NCBI RefSeq assembly: GCF_000332095.2
Contig: NZ_KI913949.1
Span: 3,310,235 to 3,374,234, forward strand
Source: Leptolyngbya sp. PCC 6406
GTDB taxonomy: Bacteria > Cyanobacteriota > Cyanobacteriia > Phormidesmidales > Phormidesmidaceae
Length of the DNA: 64,000 bases
Reading direction: 5' to 3'
Shown: positions 8,478-16,951 of the stretch, in pieces
Layout: each line of letters opens with the position of its first letter
Position numbering within the stretch: position 1 is the stretch's first letter
Position numbers and translations under genes: made by a program
The notes under the pieces: generated by a model
Told to the model about the DNA's origin: nothing
The model's input: the letters and a program-made list of their open reading frames with translations, nothing else
The model's database searches: none

Positions 8478-9377
8478 ATGCCTGAAATATCAGTCATTAT
8501 TCCAACATTTAATGCAGAAAAAACGATCGTAGAAACGGTTCACTCTGTTCTTTCTCAAACGTTTTCGGACTTTGAAATTTTAGTCATTAATGATGGCTCG
8601 ACGGATGGCACCTTAGAAGTGCTCTCCCACATTCAAGATCCCCGGCTAGCAGTGTTCACTTTTCCGAATGGAGGTGTGGCAGTCAGTAGAAATCGTGGTA
8701 TTCAAAAATCTAGCGGTAGATTTCTGACTTTTCTGGACTCCGATGATCTGTGGACTCCTGAGAAATTAACAGAGCAATGGGCGACCCTGAATAATCATCC
8801 AGAGGCGGCGGTTGCCTACAGTTGGAATGACTATATTGATGAAACCGGGAAATTTCTACACCATGGTTGGCACCCCAATTTTACAGGGGATGTGTATGAA
8901 GCCTTGTTCCAACGCTGTTTTATAGAAAATGGTTCTAATATTATGGTGCGAAGAGATGCGGTAGAGATAGTGGGAGAATTTGATCCAACTGTTGTACCTG
9001 CCGAAGACTGGGATTTTTATTTGCGTCTAGCAGAAAAATATCCTTTTGTCTGTGTGCCTAAGGTCCATGTGCTGTATCGAATGGTGGCAAATTCTCTATC
9101 TAATCGTGTGTTGAGAATGGAGCGATCAGGAGTATCAGTGTTGAAAAAAGCATTAAAACAGACACCTGACCGAGTTGGAGTCCTACGTCAATCTAGTTTT
9201 GAGGATTTCTACAGCTATCTATTTTATCGAGCCTTTCAACAAGCTTCAACGCGCCAGCATTGGTTCATCACGCTACAGGTATTTACACGGGGAGTCTTTC
9301 AGAGTCCTCATATGTGGAATCTCGTGGCCAAACGCCGAATCTTGCGTGCGATCAACGGATTAATCTTTGGTGCCTGA
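8478..9377 (+). CDS. Glycosyltransferase family 2 (GT-A)
   Basis: 299-aa GT2 enzyme beginning ISVIIPTFNAEKTIVETV, with VINDGSTDGT (about residues 36-45), the DXD motif in FLDSDDLW (about 88-95) and AEDWDFYLRLAEKYPF as the catalytic-base region. The frame is open back to a TTG overlapping the preceding stop codon, but ATG 8478 places the first beta-strand at the N-terminus. It is the last gene of the glycan cluster, about 100 nt before patX. Confidence 0.88.
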   Translation: MPEISVIIPTFNAEKTIVETVHSVLSQTFSDFEILVINDGSTDGTLEVLSHIQDPRLAVFTFPNGGVAVSRNRGIQKSSGRFLTFLDSDDLWTPEKLTEQWATLNNHPEAAVAYSWNDYIDETGKFLHHGWHPNFTGDVYEALFQRCFIENGSNIMVRRDAVEIVGEFDPTVVPAEDWDFYLRLAEKYPFVCVPKVHVLYRMVANSLSNRVLRMERSGVSVLKKALKQTPDRVGVLRQSSFEDFYSYLFYRAFQQASTRQHWFITLQVFTRGVFQSPHMWNLVAKRRILRAINGLIFGA

Positions 9378-9478
9378 TTCTAACTTGGGTTCAGAGCGGT
9401 AACTGGAGCTGATCCAGCAGGTCAATCCGGATAGCCGAATTTTTCCTGGAAGGGTGGAGCAGCAATGGGAAAACCACT

Positions 9479-9703
9479 ATGCGCTCACCTTCCAGCTTCA
9501 GTTATTTAATCGTGACCGGGATGATCGTCACTGCGATCGGTCTTACCCCTCGCCCTCTGGCCGTCACCAATCCCGTATCAGAGTCCCAGATCGATGATCC
9601 AACGGAAATCCTGATTAGTCGGGGGAGCTACCGCGATCGCGGTTCTCGGGGCACGGGACGACGGGAAATCATGACCCACCGCTCCGTAGCTTTTGTCGCG
9701 TAA
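9479..9703 (+). CDS. patX: PatX-like secreted peptide precursor (RGTGR pentapeptide)
   Basis: 74-aa protein with a hydrophobic N-terminal segment (residues 9-22, signal-peptide-like) and, near the C-terminus, SRGTGRREIM with the pentapeptide RGTGR at residues 57-61 (9647-9661). PatX proteins of filamentous cyanobacteria have this architecture: a short leader and an RG[ST]GR motif usually followed by RE. The related PatS pentapeptide RGSGR binds and inactivates the developmental regulator HetR. A second near-copy, RGSYRDRGSRG, precedes the motif. It stands alone between the glycan cluster and a convergent antiporter gene. No hetR is in the window. The assignment rests on motif and layout, not on alignment. 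Confidence 0.75.
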   Translation: MRSPSSFSYLIVTGMIVTAIGLTPRPLAVTNPVSESQIDDPTEILISRGSYRDRGSRGTGRREIMTHRSVAFVA

Positions 9704-9712
9704 TCTACCCAG

Positions 9713-9752
9713 GGGGAGTAGAGCCTGATTCAACAGCTAGACTTTACTCCCC
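9713..9752. terminator. Hairpin between patX and antiporter gene
   Basis: GGGGAGTAGAGCCT (from 9713) pairs with the near-complementary AGACTTTACTCCCC (to 9752) around a 12-nt loop. It lies between convergent genes and could terminate both; no clear T-run is seen. Confidence 0.4.
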
Positions 9753-9783
9753 GACCATGGCGTTGGCCAAAAAGTCTACGCGC

Positions 9784-11907
9784 CTATTCTCCATCGACGC
9801 TATCCCCAGGGACAGCGTCGATGGCGGTAGTCGGATGGTCCTGGGTATCCTGTGCGATCGCGCCATTATTGACATTATTCCCAGGGTTCTCAGCCCCAGC
9901 AGAACTCGTCTCACTGGCGTCGGCAGAATTCCCATCGGCTTCCATAGCAGGCCGCTTCGGTTCCACCACCCGCATCGGCAAAGGCACCTCCTCCACTGTA
10001 GGCAGAGTCTCCACCATCAGTCGAGTAGGCCGACTTCCCCCCGAGAGGCGCTGGAGCAGCTTCGGCTTCGGATCGTGGAGCAGATAAACCACGCGATCGC
10101 CCGACTGCCAATCCTCCTCCACCAGAGCCACCCGGAGTCCCTCCTCCCGCTTGATCACGAGGGGAATGAGTTCGCCGCTGCGCATCAAAGCACGCAGATG
10201 GGCGCGCTGAAGCAGCCCCCCCTTTTCCCGTAATCGGGTTTCCCCCAATCGGACTGCTCCCTCTTTCAGATAAGTATTCCAGGTTTTCAGGGGCACTGTA
10301 GACACCGGCACCTTCTGACTGGTGACCTTTTGCACCGGAGTAGACTTCTTGGTGTTATTAGATTTAGGTTTTTTATTACCCGCAGGCACTTCCTCCACAT
10401 CTTCCTCAGGAAAGACAGCCACCACGCGAGGGGGTTGAAACTCCTCCTGAGCCTGTTGCGCCATGACTGCATTCACCTCCCCGTTGTTAGTTATGGCCAG
10501 GAACGTCCCCGCTGAAGACAGCCCCGCCTTCTCCAGCACGTCATTATCAAGAGCACTTTCCACCAGCAACGGCAGATTTTCTGGCTCCGCCAATCGAGCA
10601 GCTTCGGGTTTGGTGTCAATCAACATTACCGACTCCCCTTCCTCGTTAAACATGCGGGCAATCAGCAGACTTAGGGGATTGCAGCCCACAATGACGACCC
10701 CACTGCTCTCGCGCTGATTGGTCACCTTTAGCAAGTTGGCCACGCCCCCCGCCGTTAATCCCTGAAGCATCACTGTCATGATGATGGTCAAAAAAACGAG
10801 AGCCTTAATAGCCTCGCCACCGCTAATCCCCCGTTCCGTCAGCAAAATCGCAAAGAGGGAGGCCACGGATGCTGAAACAATCCCCCGAGGGGCGATCCAG
10901 CTTAGAAAGAGCTTTTGTCGCCAATTGAGATCACTAGCAGCGGTGCAAAGCATGATATTCAGAGGGCGCACCGCCACCATCAGTACCAGCACCGTCAGCA
11001 CCGCCCCTGGCCCCAGGGCAAACACACTGGCAATGGATAGATCCGCCGCCAGTAAGATGAACAGTACCGACACCGCCAAAATCGTGAGCTGCCCCTTAAA
11101 CCGCCGCAATAGTCGCTCATCGGGGACGGACAAGGCCCGCACCACCAGCCCTGCAATCACGGTGGTCATCAACCCCGACTCACTGCGTACGGTTTGGGCC
11201 AGTCCCCACAAGCCCCACAGACCCGCCAAAACGACCAGGTTTCGCAAGTCTTCTGACAGAAAAGGGGTCCGTTTGAGAAAGATCCCCAGCAGTCCCCCAC
11301 CGACAACCCCAATCAGGGCTCCGATGCCCAGACGCACCGCTAGTCCGCTGAGAATGTATAGGGGGTCAGTGTCGCCGCTGAGGGTAATGTCGAGCACGAC
11401 CACCGCCAGAATGGCCCCCACCGGATCAACTAAGACCCCTTCTCCTTCTAAGATGGTGGCCACCTTGCGATCGACCTTGACCTGTCGCAGCAGGGGGTTG
11501 ATAACGGTTGGCCCAGTTACCACCACCAGAGAGGCGTAGAGAAAGGCCAGAGACCAGGGAAATTCCCCTAGCCAGTGGGCCGCCATGCCGCCCCCCAGTA
11601 GGGTGATAAAGACGCCTGTGGTGACCAGGTTGCGAAGGCTATTGGAGACTTGCCCTAGTTCCTTGAGTTCTAGGCTCAGACCCCCCTCAAATAAAATAAT
11701 GGCAACGCTGAGGGAGACTAGCACCTCTAGCCCCACGCCTAGGGATTGGGGAGCTAGCCAAGCTAGGCCGTCAGGGCCGATGGCAATGCCAAACAGCAGC
11801 AAAAATATGATGCTGGGCACCTTAAGAAATTCACCGACGACCTGGGCCGTAATGCCTGCCAGAACCGCTAGAACAATCTGGAGCGTAATTTCAAGGGGTG
11901 CATCCAT
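9784..11907 (-). CDS. Cation:proton antiporter (CPA1) with C-terminal Rossmann/RCK-like domain
   Basis: 707-aa inner-membrane Na+(K+)/H+ antiporter. Residues 1 to about 390 contain around 12 hydrophobic helices, with VLVDPVGAILAV resembling the ion-binding Asp motif and APRGIVSASVASLFA typical of CPA1 antiporters. From about residue 397, VVIVGCNPLSLLIARMFNEE starts a TrkA-N-like nucleotide-binding domain whose glycine motif is degenerate. A low-complexity Lys/Ser/Thr linker (about 505-540) and a second folded segment follow, ending in an acidic, disordered tail. It probably contributes to pH and sodium homeostasis. Convergent with patX. Confidence 0.88.
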   Translation of the reverse strand: MDAPLEITLQIVLAVLAGITAQVVGEFLKVPSIIFLLLFGIAIGPDGLAWLAPQSLGVGLEVLVSLSVAIILFEGGLSLELKELGQVSNSLRNLVTTGVFITLLGGGMAAHWLGEFPWSLAFLYASLVVVTGPTVINPLLRQVKVDRKVATILEGEGVLVDPVGAILAVVVLDITLSGDTDPLYILSGLAVRLGIGALIGVVGGGLLGIFLKRTPFLSEDLRNLVVLAGLWGLWGLAQTVRSESGLMTTVIAGLVVRALSVPDERLLRRFKGQLTILAVSVLFILLAADLSIASVFALGPGAVLTVLVLMVAVRPLNIMLCTAASDLNWRQKLFLSWIAPRGIVSASVASLFAILLTERGISGGEAIKALVFLTIIMTVMLQGLTAGGVANLLKVTNQRESSGVVIVGCNPLSLLIARMFNEEGESVMLIDTKPEAARLAEPENLPLLVESALDNDVLEKAGLSSAGTFLAITNNGEVNAVMAQQAQEEFQPPRVVAVFPEEDVEEVPAGNKKPKSNNTKKSTPVQKVTSQKVPVSTVPLKTWNTYLKEGAVRLGETRLREKGGLLQRAHLRALMRSGELIPLVIKREEGLRVALVEEDWQSGDRVVYLLHDPKPKLLQRLSGGSRPTRLMVETLPTVEEVPLPMRVVEPKRPAMEADGNSADASETSSAGAENPGNNVNNGAIAQDTQDHPTTAIDAVPGDSVDGE

Positions 11908-12270
11908 AGGCTCTAGGGCAGGTCAATACCCTGAGCCCTGCTAGGGCAATGGCCCAGGGGAAAGGAAGGCATTGACGATAGGGAGAATATGGAGGACGGA
12001 TAGGAACTGGGGCTGAGGCTAAAGGTGCGATAGGCTTTGACCGGTTTCTGGCCATGGTCTTTGACCGGCCTCTGGCCAACGCAACCCCACTAATATCGAA
12101 GATGATCCCATCCACCATAACATCTCGCGTTAGCAGCGCCGCGTGGCCAAGATTGGGGATCTGCGGGTACGGTATTTGCCTGCGAGTCCCTTGTCGGATT
12201 GTGGGTGCAGGGTTGCAGGGTTCTGAGGGGCTCGAAGGGGGCTAAGCTGTGCTACATTAGTGAACGCTTC
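11908..12270. other. Intergenic region with interspersed GGCCAGAGGCCGGTCAAAG repeat
   Basis: 363 nt between the antiporter gene and the tRNA. At 12033-12075 there are two adjacent copies of a short dispersed repeat, TTTGACCGGCCTCTGGCCA. The same unit occurs inside the decarboxylase gene (32568-32590) and a related one inside the DICT-protein gene (41691-41716). No gene was recognised here. Confidence 0.6.
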
Positions 12271-12341
12271 GCGGGTGTAGTTTAGTGGTAAAACCTTAGC
12301 CTTCCAAGCTAATGATGGGGGTTCGATTCCCCCCACCCGCT
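12271..12341 (+). tRNA. tRNA-Gly (anticodon TCC)
   Basis: Complete cloverleaf: acceptor GCGGGTG/CACCCGC, D-stem GTTT/AAAC with loop AGTGGTA, anticodon stem TTAGC/GCTAA enclosing CTTCCAA with anticodon TCC at 12303-12305, and T-arm GGGGG-TTCGATT-CCCCC. The discriminator base is T and the 3' CCA is not encoded. It reads GGA/GGG glycine codons. A small perfect hairpin (12363-12379) lies 22 nt downstream. Confidence 0.96.
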
Positions 12342-12491
12342 TATGAATTTACGGTGGGCATGCTCAGAGGTTCTCTGAGTCCTTGGGCTAAGTCCTAGAG
12401 TATGATTGGGCCAAGGGCACTAGGTGATGGGGTTCAAGGTATTAGAAGTCAAGCATTTAGATAGCAAGCATCCAAGATCGGGATTAGAACC

Positions 12492-15434
12492 ATGTCGGCA
12501 AGATCCCTCAAACTTCTAGCTCCTCGAGGTTGGTCGTGGCTGGCAGGAACGGCGGCGGCCTTGGCCTATGGGATGCTGGCGGCGGATCCAGTCTTTCGCT
12601 GGGATGCAGCCTATTTACCCCCAGACTCTGAGGATCGTGCTCTCAGGACGGGAGCCCCCATTATTCCCTACCGAGAGGCATCCCGGCATCCTCGTGCTGT
12701 CTCAGGGTTTCCAGAGACCTCATTTCTGGAGGGTGAATCCAGTCCCGAGTCTGGGATCGAATCTGCTACCGGACCCGTCCCTGAATCCGATCCTACAGTA
12801 GCGGGCTCTGAGGCAGCAGCCCCAGCCCATGATGCCCCAACCCCTTTCTCTGGGGCTGGGGCTAGTCCATCCTTGGGAACAACGCCGCGCTCTCAACAGC
12901 AAGCCCAACCTCTAGCGGCGTCTCCTCTGCCCGATTTACGGACTCTGACTACCCCTCAATCTCCTGCCCAGGGCTATTCCCCGCTGCCGGAGGCCGACAT
13001 TAATGCCTTGACACCGGGAATTGGTGATCGCCTCGCCACCCTGCCTCCCAGCACTTGGTTGCCCGCTGGGCCGCGCTTCCCCGATGGGGGACTGGCCCAG
13101 CCCCCCATCGCATCAGTGCCGGGACCATCGTTGCCAGGAAGTGTAACGGGACCGCTGCCGCCCTTAGCCAGTGGTGCCCCCGCCCCCCAACCCCGCCAGC
13201 CAGCTCGCCCTCAGCCCCCCGCCCCGACTACACCGCCACCTGTCCCAGGTTCCCCGGATGCTCCGGATGGCTCAGTTCCTCCGGCTTCCCCCGTATCTCC
13301 AGGGCCGGCAGTATCTCCCCCTCCGGTGCCGCCTTCGACGGTGCCGCCACCAACCCTACCCCCCAGTTCTCCCCCTCTTGAGGTTCAACCTGGCCCTCTA
13401 CCTACTCAGCCCGAGATTCCGGTCCCACCTCCCTCGGTTCCTGAGGAAACGCCTCCGGCTGCTCCGGTGGCGGAGGGGGTCTTTGTGGAGCAGTTCCAAA
13501 TCATCGGCAATACGGTGTTTAGTCAGGGGGAACTGGCGACTGCCGCTCTGACTGCTGTGGGTATCGACCCCAGCAGTATTGCCCTGGGACCGCCAGGGAC
13601 GGATGCTGCTAATCCGGACATCCGGGTTCCCGTGGCTCGGACCCTCTCCCTAGCGGAGTTGGTTCAGGCGGGGGATGCCATCACCCAGCTCTATTTAGAT
13701 GCGGGTTATATCAGCTCTGGGGCGGTGGTGCTGGAGTCTACGGCTAGGTCAGGCCGTCCGGTGATTCAAATTATTGAAGGGCGTTTAGAGGACACTACGG
13801 TAACGCTGGTGACCCGGACCCCAAGCCTGACGGTGCAGCGGTTACCTGATAGTTTCCGCGCTCCTGAGCCCCTGCCTTGGCAGCCCATCGGACAGCCGGA
13901 TTCATCTGCGATCGCAGATGCTAACGCGATCGCAGATACGGACCTAACGGCAGTAGATCTGGATATCTTGGCAGCAGAAAGTCGGGCAGAACGCCTCGGG
14001 AGCCCCCAGGGTCTTACCGTGGGGCTGACCCAGAATGTGAATACGACTCCCTACGCTGCCCTAGCGAACCTAGAAGGCTCCCCCAGTAATGCCCAATCCA
14101 TCCCCATTCCTGAGAGAACCCTAGTATCCGGTAGCAGACTAGATCCCCAAACGGAACTGTGGCGCACGTGGCTTGGCCCCAACATCGGCACCCGCTGGTT
14201 AGAGATTACGGGTCTGAATCCCTTAGATCCAGGCTATATCGGTTCAAGACTGGAACTGGCGGGAGGCGTCCCCCTGAACTTGAATCAGCTTGTAGAGGGG
14301 GTACAGTTGCTCCAGATCAATCCCCTAATTGATCAAATTGCCACGGACATCAGCACTGGCAGTCGCACTGGCACCAGCCGATTGCAGGTCACAGCCACCC
14401 AGGCCGATAGCGACCGATTCCAATTTTCCTATGACAATAGTCGCTCTCTGGCTTCGGGGGAGATCCGTCAGGGGGCACAGTTTACCCAGGGTAATCTACT
14501 GGGACTGGGCGATCGCCTTCAACTCAACTATGGGCGCACCCAGGGCAGTGAAGACTGGGACATTGCTTACGAAGTGCCCCTGAGTCCCTACGACACGACC
14601 CTCCGGGTCAATGTCGGGCAGACCAGCAATCGCATCATCACTGAAATTTTCTCCCTGTTGGATTTGATTTCGGAATCCCAATACAGCAACGTGACGTTGC
14701 GACAACCCCTCTTTCAAACGCCTGCCGATGAATTTGCCCTGAGTTTGACCCTGTCCCATACCGCAACCCAAAGTACGTTTCTCGGCGGTATTCCCTTCCC
14801 TACATCGGGAGCTGACCTAGAAGGATTTACCCGCATTACCGCCTTTCGCTTTGGCCAAGAGTGGCTCCAACGGGGGGAAGCCCAGGTAATTGCGCTGCAA
14901 TCGGAATTTAGCCTGGGGTTAGATGCTCTAGGGGCAACGGTGAATGAGGAGCCCCCCGACAGTCGATTTTGGAAATGGCAGGGGCGAGCTCAATGGGCCA
15001 GGTTGCTGGGGCCAGATTTGTTACTGTTGGTGCGGGGCAATCTGCAATTGGCGGATCGTCCCCTGCCGCCCACAGAACGGGTCAGTACAGGGGGCGTGTC
15101 TACCGTGCGGGGCTTTCGGCAAAATGCCTTGGTGACGGATAGCGGTTGGTCAGCTTCAGCGGAGTTACAGATTCCGCTGCTGCGGGTGCCTGAGCTGGAG
15201 GGACTGTTTCAGGTGGTGCCCTTTGTAGATGTGGGGGGCGGCTGGCTTTTAGGAGATCAGGATCCCTTGGAAATAGACACCCTAGGTAGTGTGGGCTTGG
15301 GCTTTATCTGGTCCCAGGGGGATTATCTGCGCGCCCGCCTAGACTGGGGAATGTCCCTCTCTCCGGTAGAGCGGGATGGTAATTCTTTGCAGGATTCAGG
15401 CATCCATTTTTCCATTATCTTCACGCCCCGTTAG
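12492..15434 (+). CDS. ShlB/FhaC/HecB-type outer-membrane transporter (TpsB, two-partner secretion)
   Basis: 980-aa member of the Omp85/TpsB superfamily that moves a partner protein across the outer membrane. An N-terminal signal-like hydrophobic segment (about residues 15-28) is followed by an unusually long Pro/Ser/Ala-rich low-complexity region (about 30-325). Then comes a POTRA domain starting VEQFQIIGNTVFSQGEL (about 332), and a 16-strand-type barrel (about 560-980) with VRGFRQN, the conserved loop-6 (R/V)RG(F/Y) motif (about 870), ending in a beta-strand at IHFSIIFTPR. No TpsA-like exoprotein is adjacent; the neighbours are convergent DUF928 genes. Its last 207 nt are duplicated at 16645-16851. 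Confidence 0.9.
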   Translation: MSARSLKLLAPRGWSWLAGTAAALAYGMLAADPVFRWDAAYLPPDSEDRALRTGAPIIPYREASRHPRAVSGFPETSFLEGESSPESGIESATGPVPESDPTVAGSEAAAPAHDAPTPFSGAGASPSLGTTPRSQQQAQPLAASPLPDLRTLTTPQSPAQGYSPLPEADINALTPGIGDRLATLPPSTWLPAGPRFPDGGLAQPPIASVPGPSLPGSVTGPLPPLASGAPAPQPRQPARPQPPAPTTPPPVPGSPDAPDGSVPPASPVSPGPAVSPPPVPPSTVPPPTLPPSSPPLEVQPGPLPTQPEIPVPPPSVPEETPPAAPVAEGVFVEQFQIIGNTVFSQGELATAALTAVGIDPSSIALGPPGTDAANPDIRVPVARTLSLAELVQAGDAITQLYLDAGYISSGAVVLESTARSGRPVIQIIEGRLEDTTVTLVTRTPSLTVQRLPDSFRAPEPLPWQPIGQPDSSAIADANAIADTDLTAVDLDILAAESRAERLGSPQGLTVGLTQNVNTTPYAALANLEGSPSNAQSIPIPERTLVSGSRLDPQTELWRTWLGPNIGTRWLEITGLNPLDPGYIGSRLELAGGVPLNLNQLVEGVQLLQINPLIDQIATDISTGSRTGTSRLQVTATQADSDRFQFSYDNSRSLASGEIRQGAQFTQGNLLGLGDRLQLNYGRTQGSEDWDIAYEVPLSPYDTTLRVNVGQTSNRIITEIFSLLDLISESQYSNVTLRQPLFQTPADEFALSLTLSHTATQSTFLGGIPFPTSGADLEGFTRITAFRFGQEWLQRGEAQVIALQSEFSLGLDALGATVNEEPPDSRFWKWQGRAQWARLLGPDLLLLVRGNLQLADRPLPPTERVSTGGVSTVRGFRQNALVTDSGWSASAELQIPLLRVPELEGLFQVVPFVDVGGGWLLGDQDPLEIDTLGSVGLGFIWSQGDYLRARLDWGMSLSPVERDGNSLQDSGIHFSIIFTPR

Positions 15435-15460
15435 CAGTGGCGACAGCAGTCAGGCTTTAT

Positions 15461-15522
15461 CCAATTCCTCACCAGGCTTTATCCAAAACAGGGGATTTGG
15501 ATAGGGCCTGGTGAGGAATTGG
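15461..15522. terminator. Long hairpin between convergent tpsB and DUF928 genes
   Basis: CCAATTCCTCACCAGGC pairs exactly with GCCTGGTGAGGAATTGG, and the stem extends through TATCC/GGATA with two mismatches (22 of 24 positions paired). It probably acts as a bidirectional terminator. A decayed version is present in the duplicated copy at about 16870-16912. Confidence 0.7.
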
Positions 15523-15557
15523 GAAGATTTCCGGATAGGGGCTATGTCGCGACTTTT

Positions 15558-16436
15558 CTAGGGTGTGGGTTGGGTGATCGCAGTGTGGGTTAGGTTAACG
15601 CGCTGGGCCAAGGGCTCAGGGGCGATCGCTTCCAATCCCGCCGCCACCATTAGATCTTGCCAGAGACGGGTGAGGTCGCGATCGCTGGGGTTCTTGTAGC
15701 GCTCGGTGGCCAAGAGAGTTAAAGCGTCCTGCCAGAGTCCAGCTTCCACATAGCGAGTCACACGAGTCGTGACTGAAGCCGTCTCAGAGTTAGACCCCGC
15801 CAGGGTGGATTCCACCCGATAGACCCAGCCGCCAGCCACAGGGTTGGGCCCCCCAGGACCCCTATCGCACTCCACCATCATCTGCCAGTAGTAGTGGTGG
15901 TTCACCTCTAACCCCGCGATCGTCTCCGGCAGGTAAATTCCTACGATCCCGCCTTGATGGGTAATGGGGAAGCGGCCCCAGACTAGCTCCGCCGCCGCCG
16001 ACACATCGGAGGGATCGGTTTGGAGGGAGAACTGGGCGGTGGTGGGTGCCGCGAGAGGCGGCACATAGATAAAGAAGGCAGGATGGCTCTGGGCGGTACT
16101 ATCCACCCCCGCCAAATAATCCACATCCAAGATCAGCCCAGCCTCCGTCGCCTCATCATCAGTTACCTCTGGGGTCACCGGCAGCAACTCCGCCTCTCTC
16201 AAACAGGTGCCCCCCACAAGAAACTGGCTCACCCGGTAACGCACAGGCCGTACGCCTACCCGCAGGCGCACCTGAGTGAGCTGTAGCTTGGCGGGGGCGG
16301 TCTCCAGGGCCAGGGTGAGGGTACGGGCGGCCCAGGCTTCAGGGGGGGTGACTAGCCCCAGCCCCAGGACGAGGCTGCTGGCACCAGCCACCCAGCGTCC
16401 AGACGACCAGGAAAAGGAAGGGGATGAGAAAGCCAT
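15558..16436 (-). CDS. DUF928 family secreted protein, copy 1
   Basis: 292-aa protein exported by an N-terminal signal peptide (hydrophobic stretch about residues 13-32, then AWAARTL). The DUF928 fold follows: a beta-rich segment with VRYRVSQFLVGGTCL, ESPTL-equivalent AFFIYVPPL, IVGIYLPETIAGLEVNHHYYWQM (central YYW motif) and GGWVYRVE. The C-terminal part is helical, with ALTLLATERYKNPSDRDL. DUF928 is widespread in cyanobacteria and often lies beside CHASE2 or two-partner-secretion genes; its function is unknown. The start at 16436 is chosen because AGAGGA precedes that ATG; an ATG 24 nt further upstream is also open. Nearly identical to copy 2. Confidence 0.88.
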   Translation of the reverse strand: MAFSSPSFSWSSGRWVAGASSLVLGLGLVTPPEAWAARTLTLALETAPAKLQLTQVRLRVGVRPVRYRVSQFLVGGTCLREAELLPVTPEVTDDEATEAGLILDVDYLAGVDSTAQSHPAFFIYVPPLAAPTTAQFSLQTDPSDVSAAAELVWGRFPITHQGGIVGIYLPETIAGLEVNHHYYWQMMVECDRGPGGPNPVAGGWVYRVESTLAGSNSETASVTTRVTRYVEAGLWQDALTLLATERYKNPSDRDLTRLWQDLMVAAGLEAIAPEPLAQRVNLTHTAITQPTP

Positions 16437-16508
16437 AATCGGATCCTCTATGGGTGGCATATCTACAGGCCAGAAAAAAGGTATGGCCTAAAAGCTGAAA
16501 CGGACAAT

Positions 16509-16644
16509 TGCTAGGGTTGAGACCGCATCCTGCCAAATCTCATTGTCTGCGTAGAAGGCGGCCTGCTGAGAGGGGTTTCCTGTGGGCGACACTCCAGACA
16601 GATCTGCACGGGAAATCCAGTCGCTTACGACGGGATTACCGTCG
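16509..16644 (-). pseudogene. DUF928 copy-3 fragment left by tandem duplication
   Basis: 136 nt that match 18186-18320, the 3' portion of the third DUF928 gene, without visible gaps at the right end. They include the stretch TTACGACGGGATTACCGTC. The match ends abruptly at 16644/16645, where a copy of the tpsB 3' end starts. It is not translatable as a gene. Confidence 0.8.
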
Positions 16645-16851
16645 GATGTGGGGGGAGGCTAGCTTTTAGGGGATGCGGATCCCTTAGAAATAGACACCCT
16701 AGGCAGTGTGGGCTTGGGCTTTATCTGGTCCCAGGGAGACTATCTGCGCGCCTGCCTGGATTGGGGAATGTCCCTCTCTCCGGTGGAGCGGGATGGTAAT
16801 TCTTTGCAGGATTCAGGCATCCATTTTTCCATTATCTTCACGCCTCGTTAG
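16645..16851 (+). pseudogene. Duplicated 3' end of tpsB
   Basis: 207 nt aligning without gaps to 15228-15434, the last 68 codons and stop of the TpsB gene. They still encode the terminal barrel strands (for example QDSGIHFSIIF) but have no start or upstream domain. The homology continues into the following intergenic hairpin and the next DUF928 gene. Confidence 0.9.
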
Positions 16852-16951
16852 CACTAACGACAGCAGTAAGACCCTATCCAAAACAGAAATTGGGATAGGG
16901 TCTGGTGAGGAAGTGGAAAGATTTCTAGATAGGGGCTCAGTCGAGACTTTT

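Noticed and set aside
9479..9703. PatX call as chance occurrence of RGTGR
   Set aside because: The motif alone could arise by chance, but the hydrophobic leader, short length, C-terminal position and the following RE together favour PatX, so it was kept with moderate confidence.
10778..11539. 253-codon plus-strand open frame
   Set aside because: Antisense to the antiporter membrane domain; Ser/Thr/Arg-rich translation typical of the complement of hydrophobic codons, with no motif.
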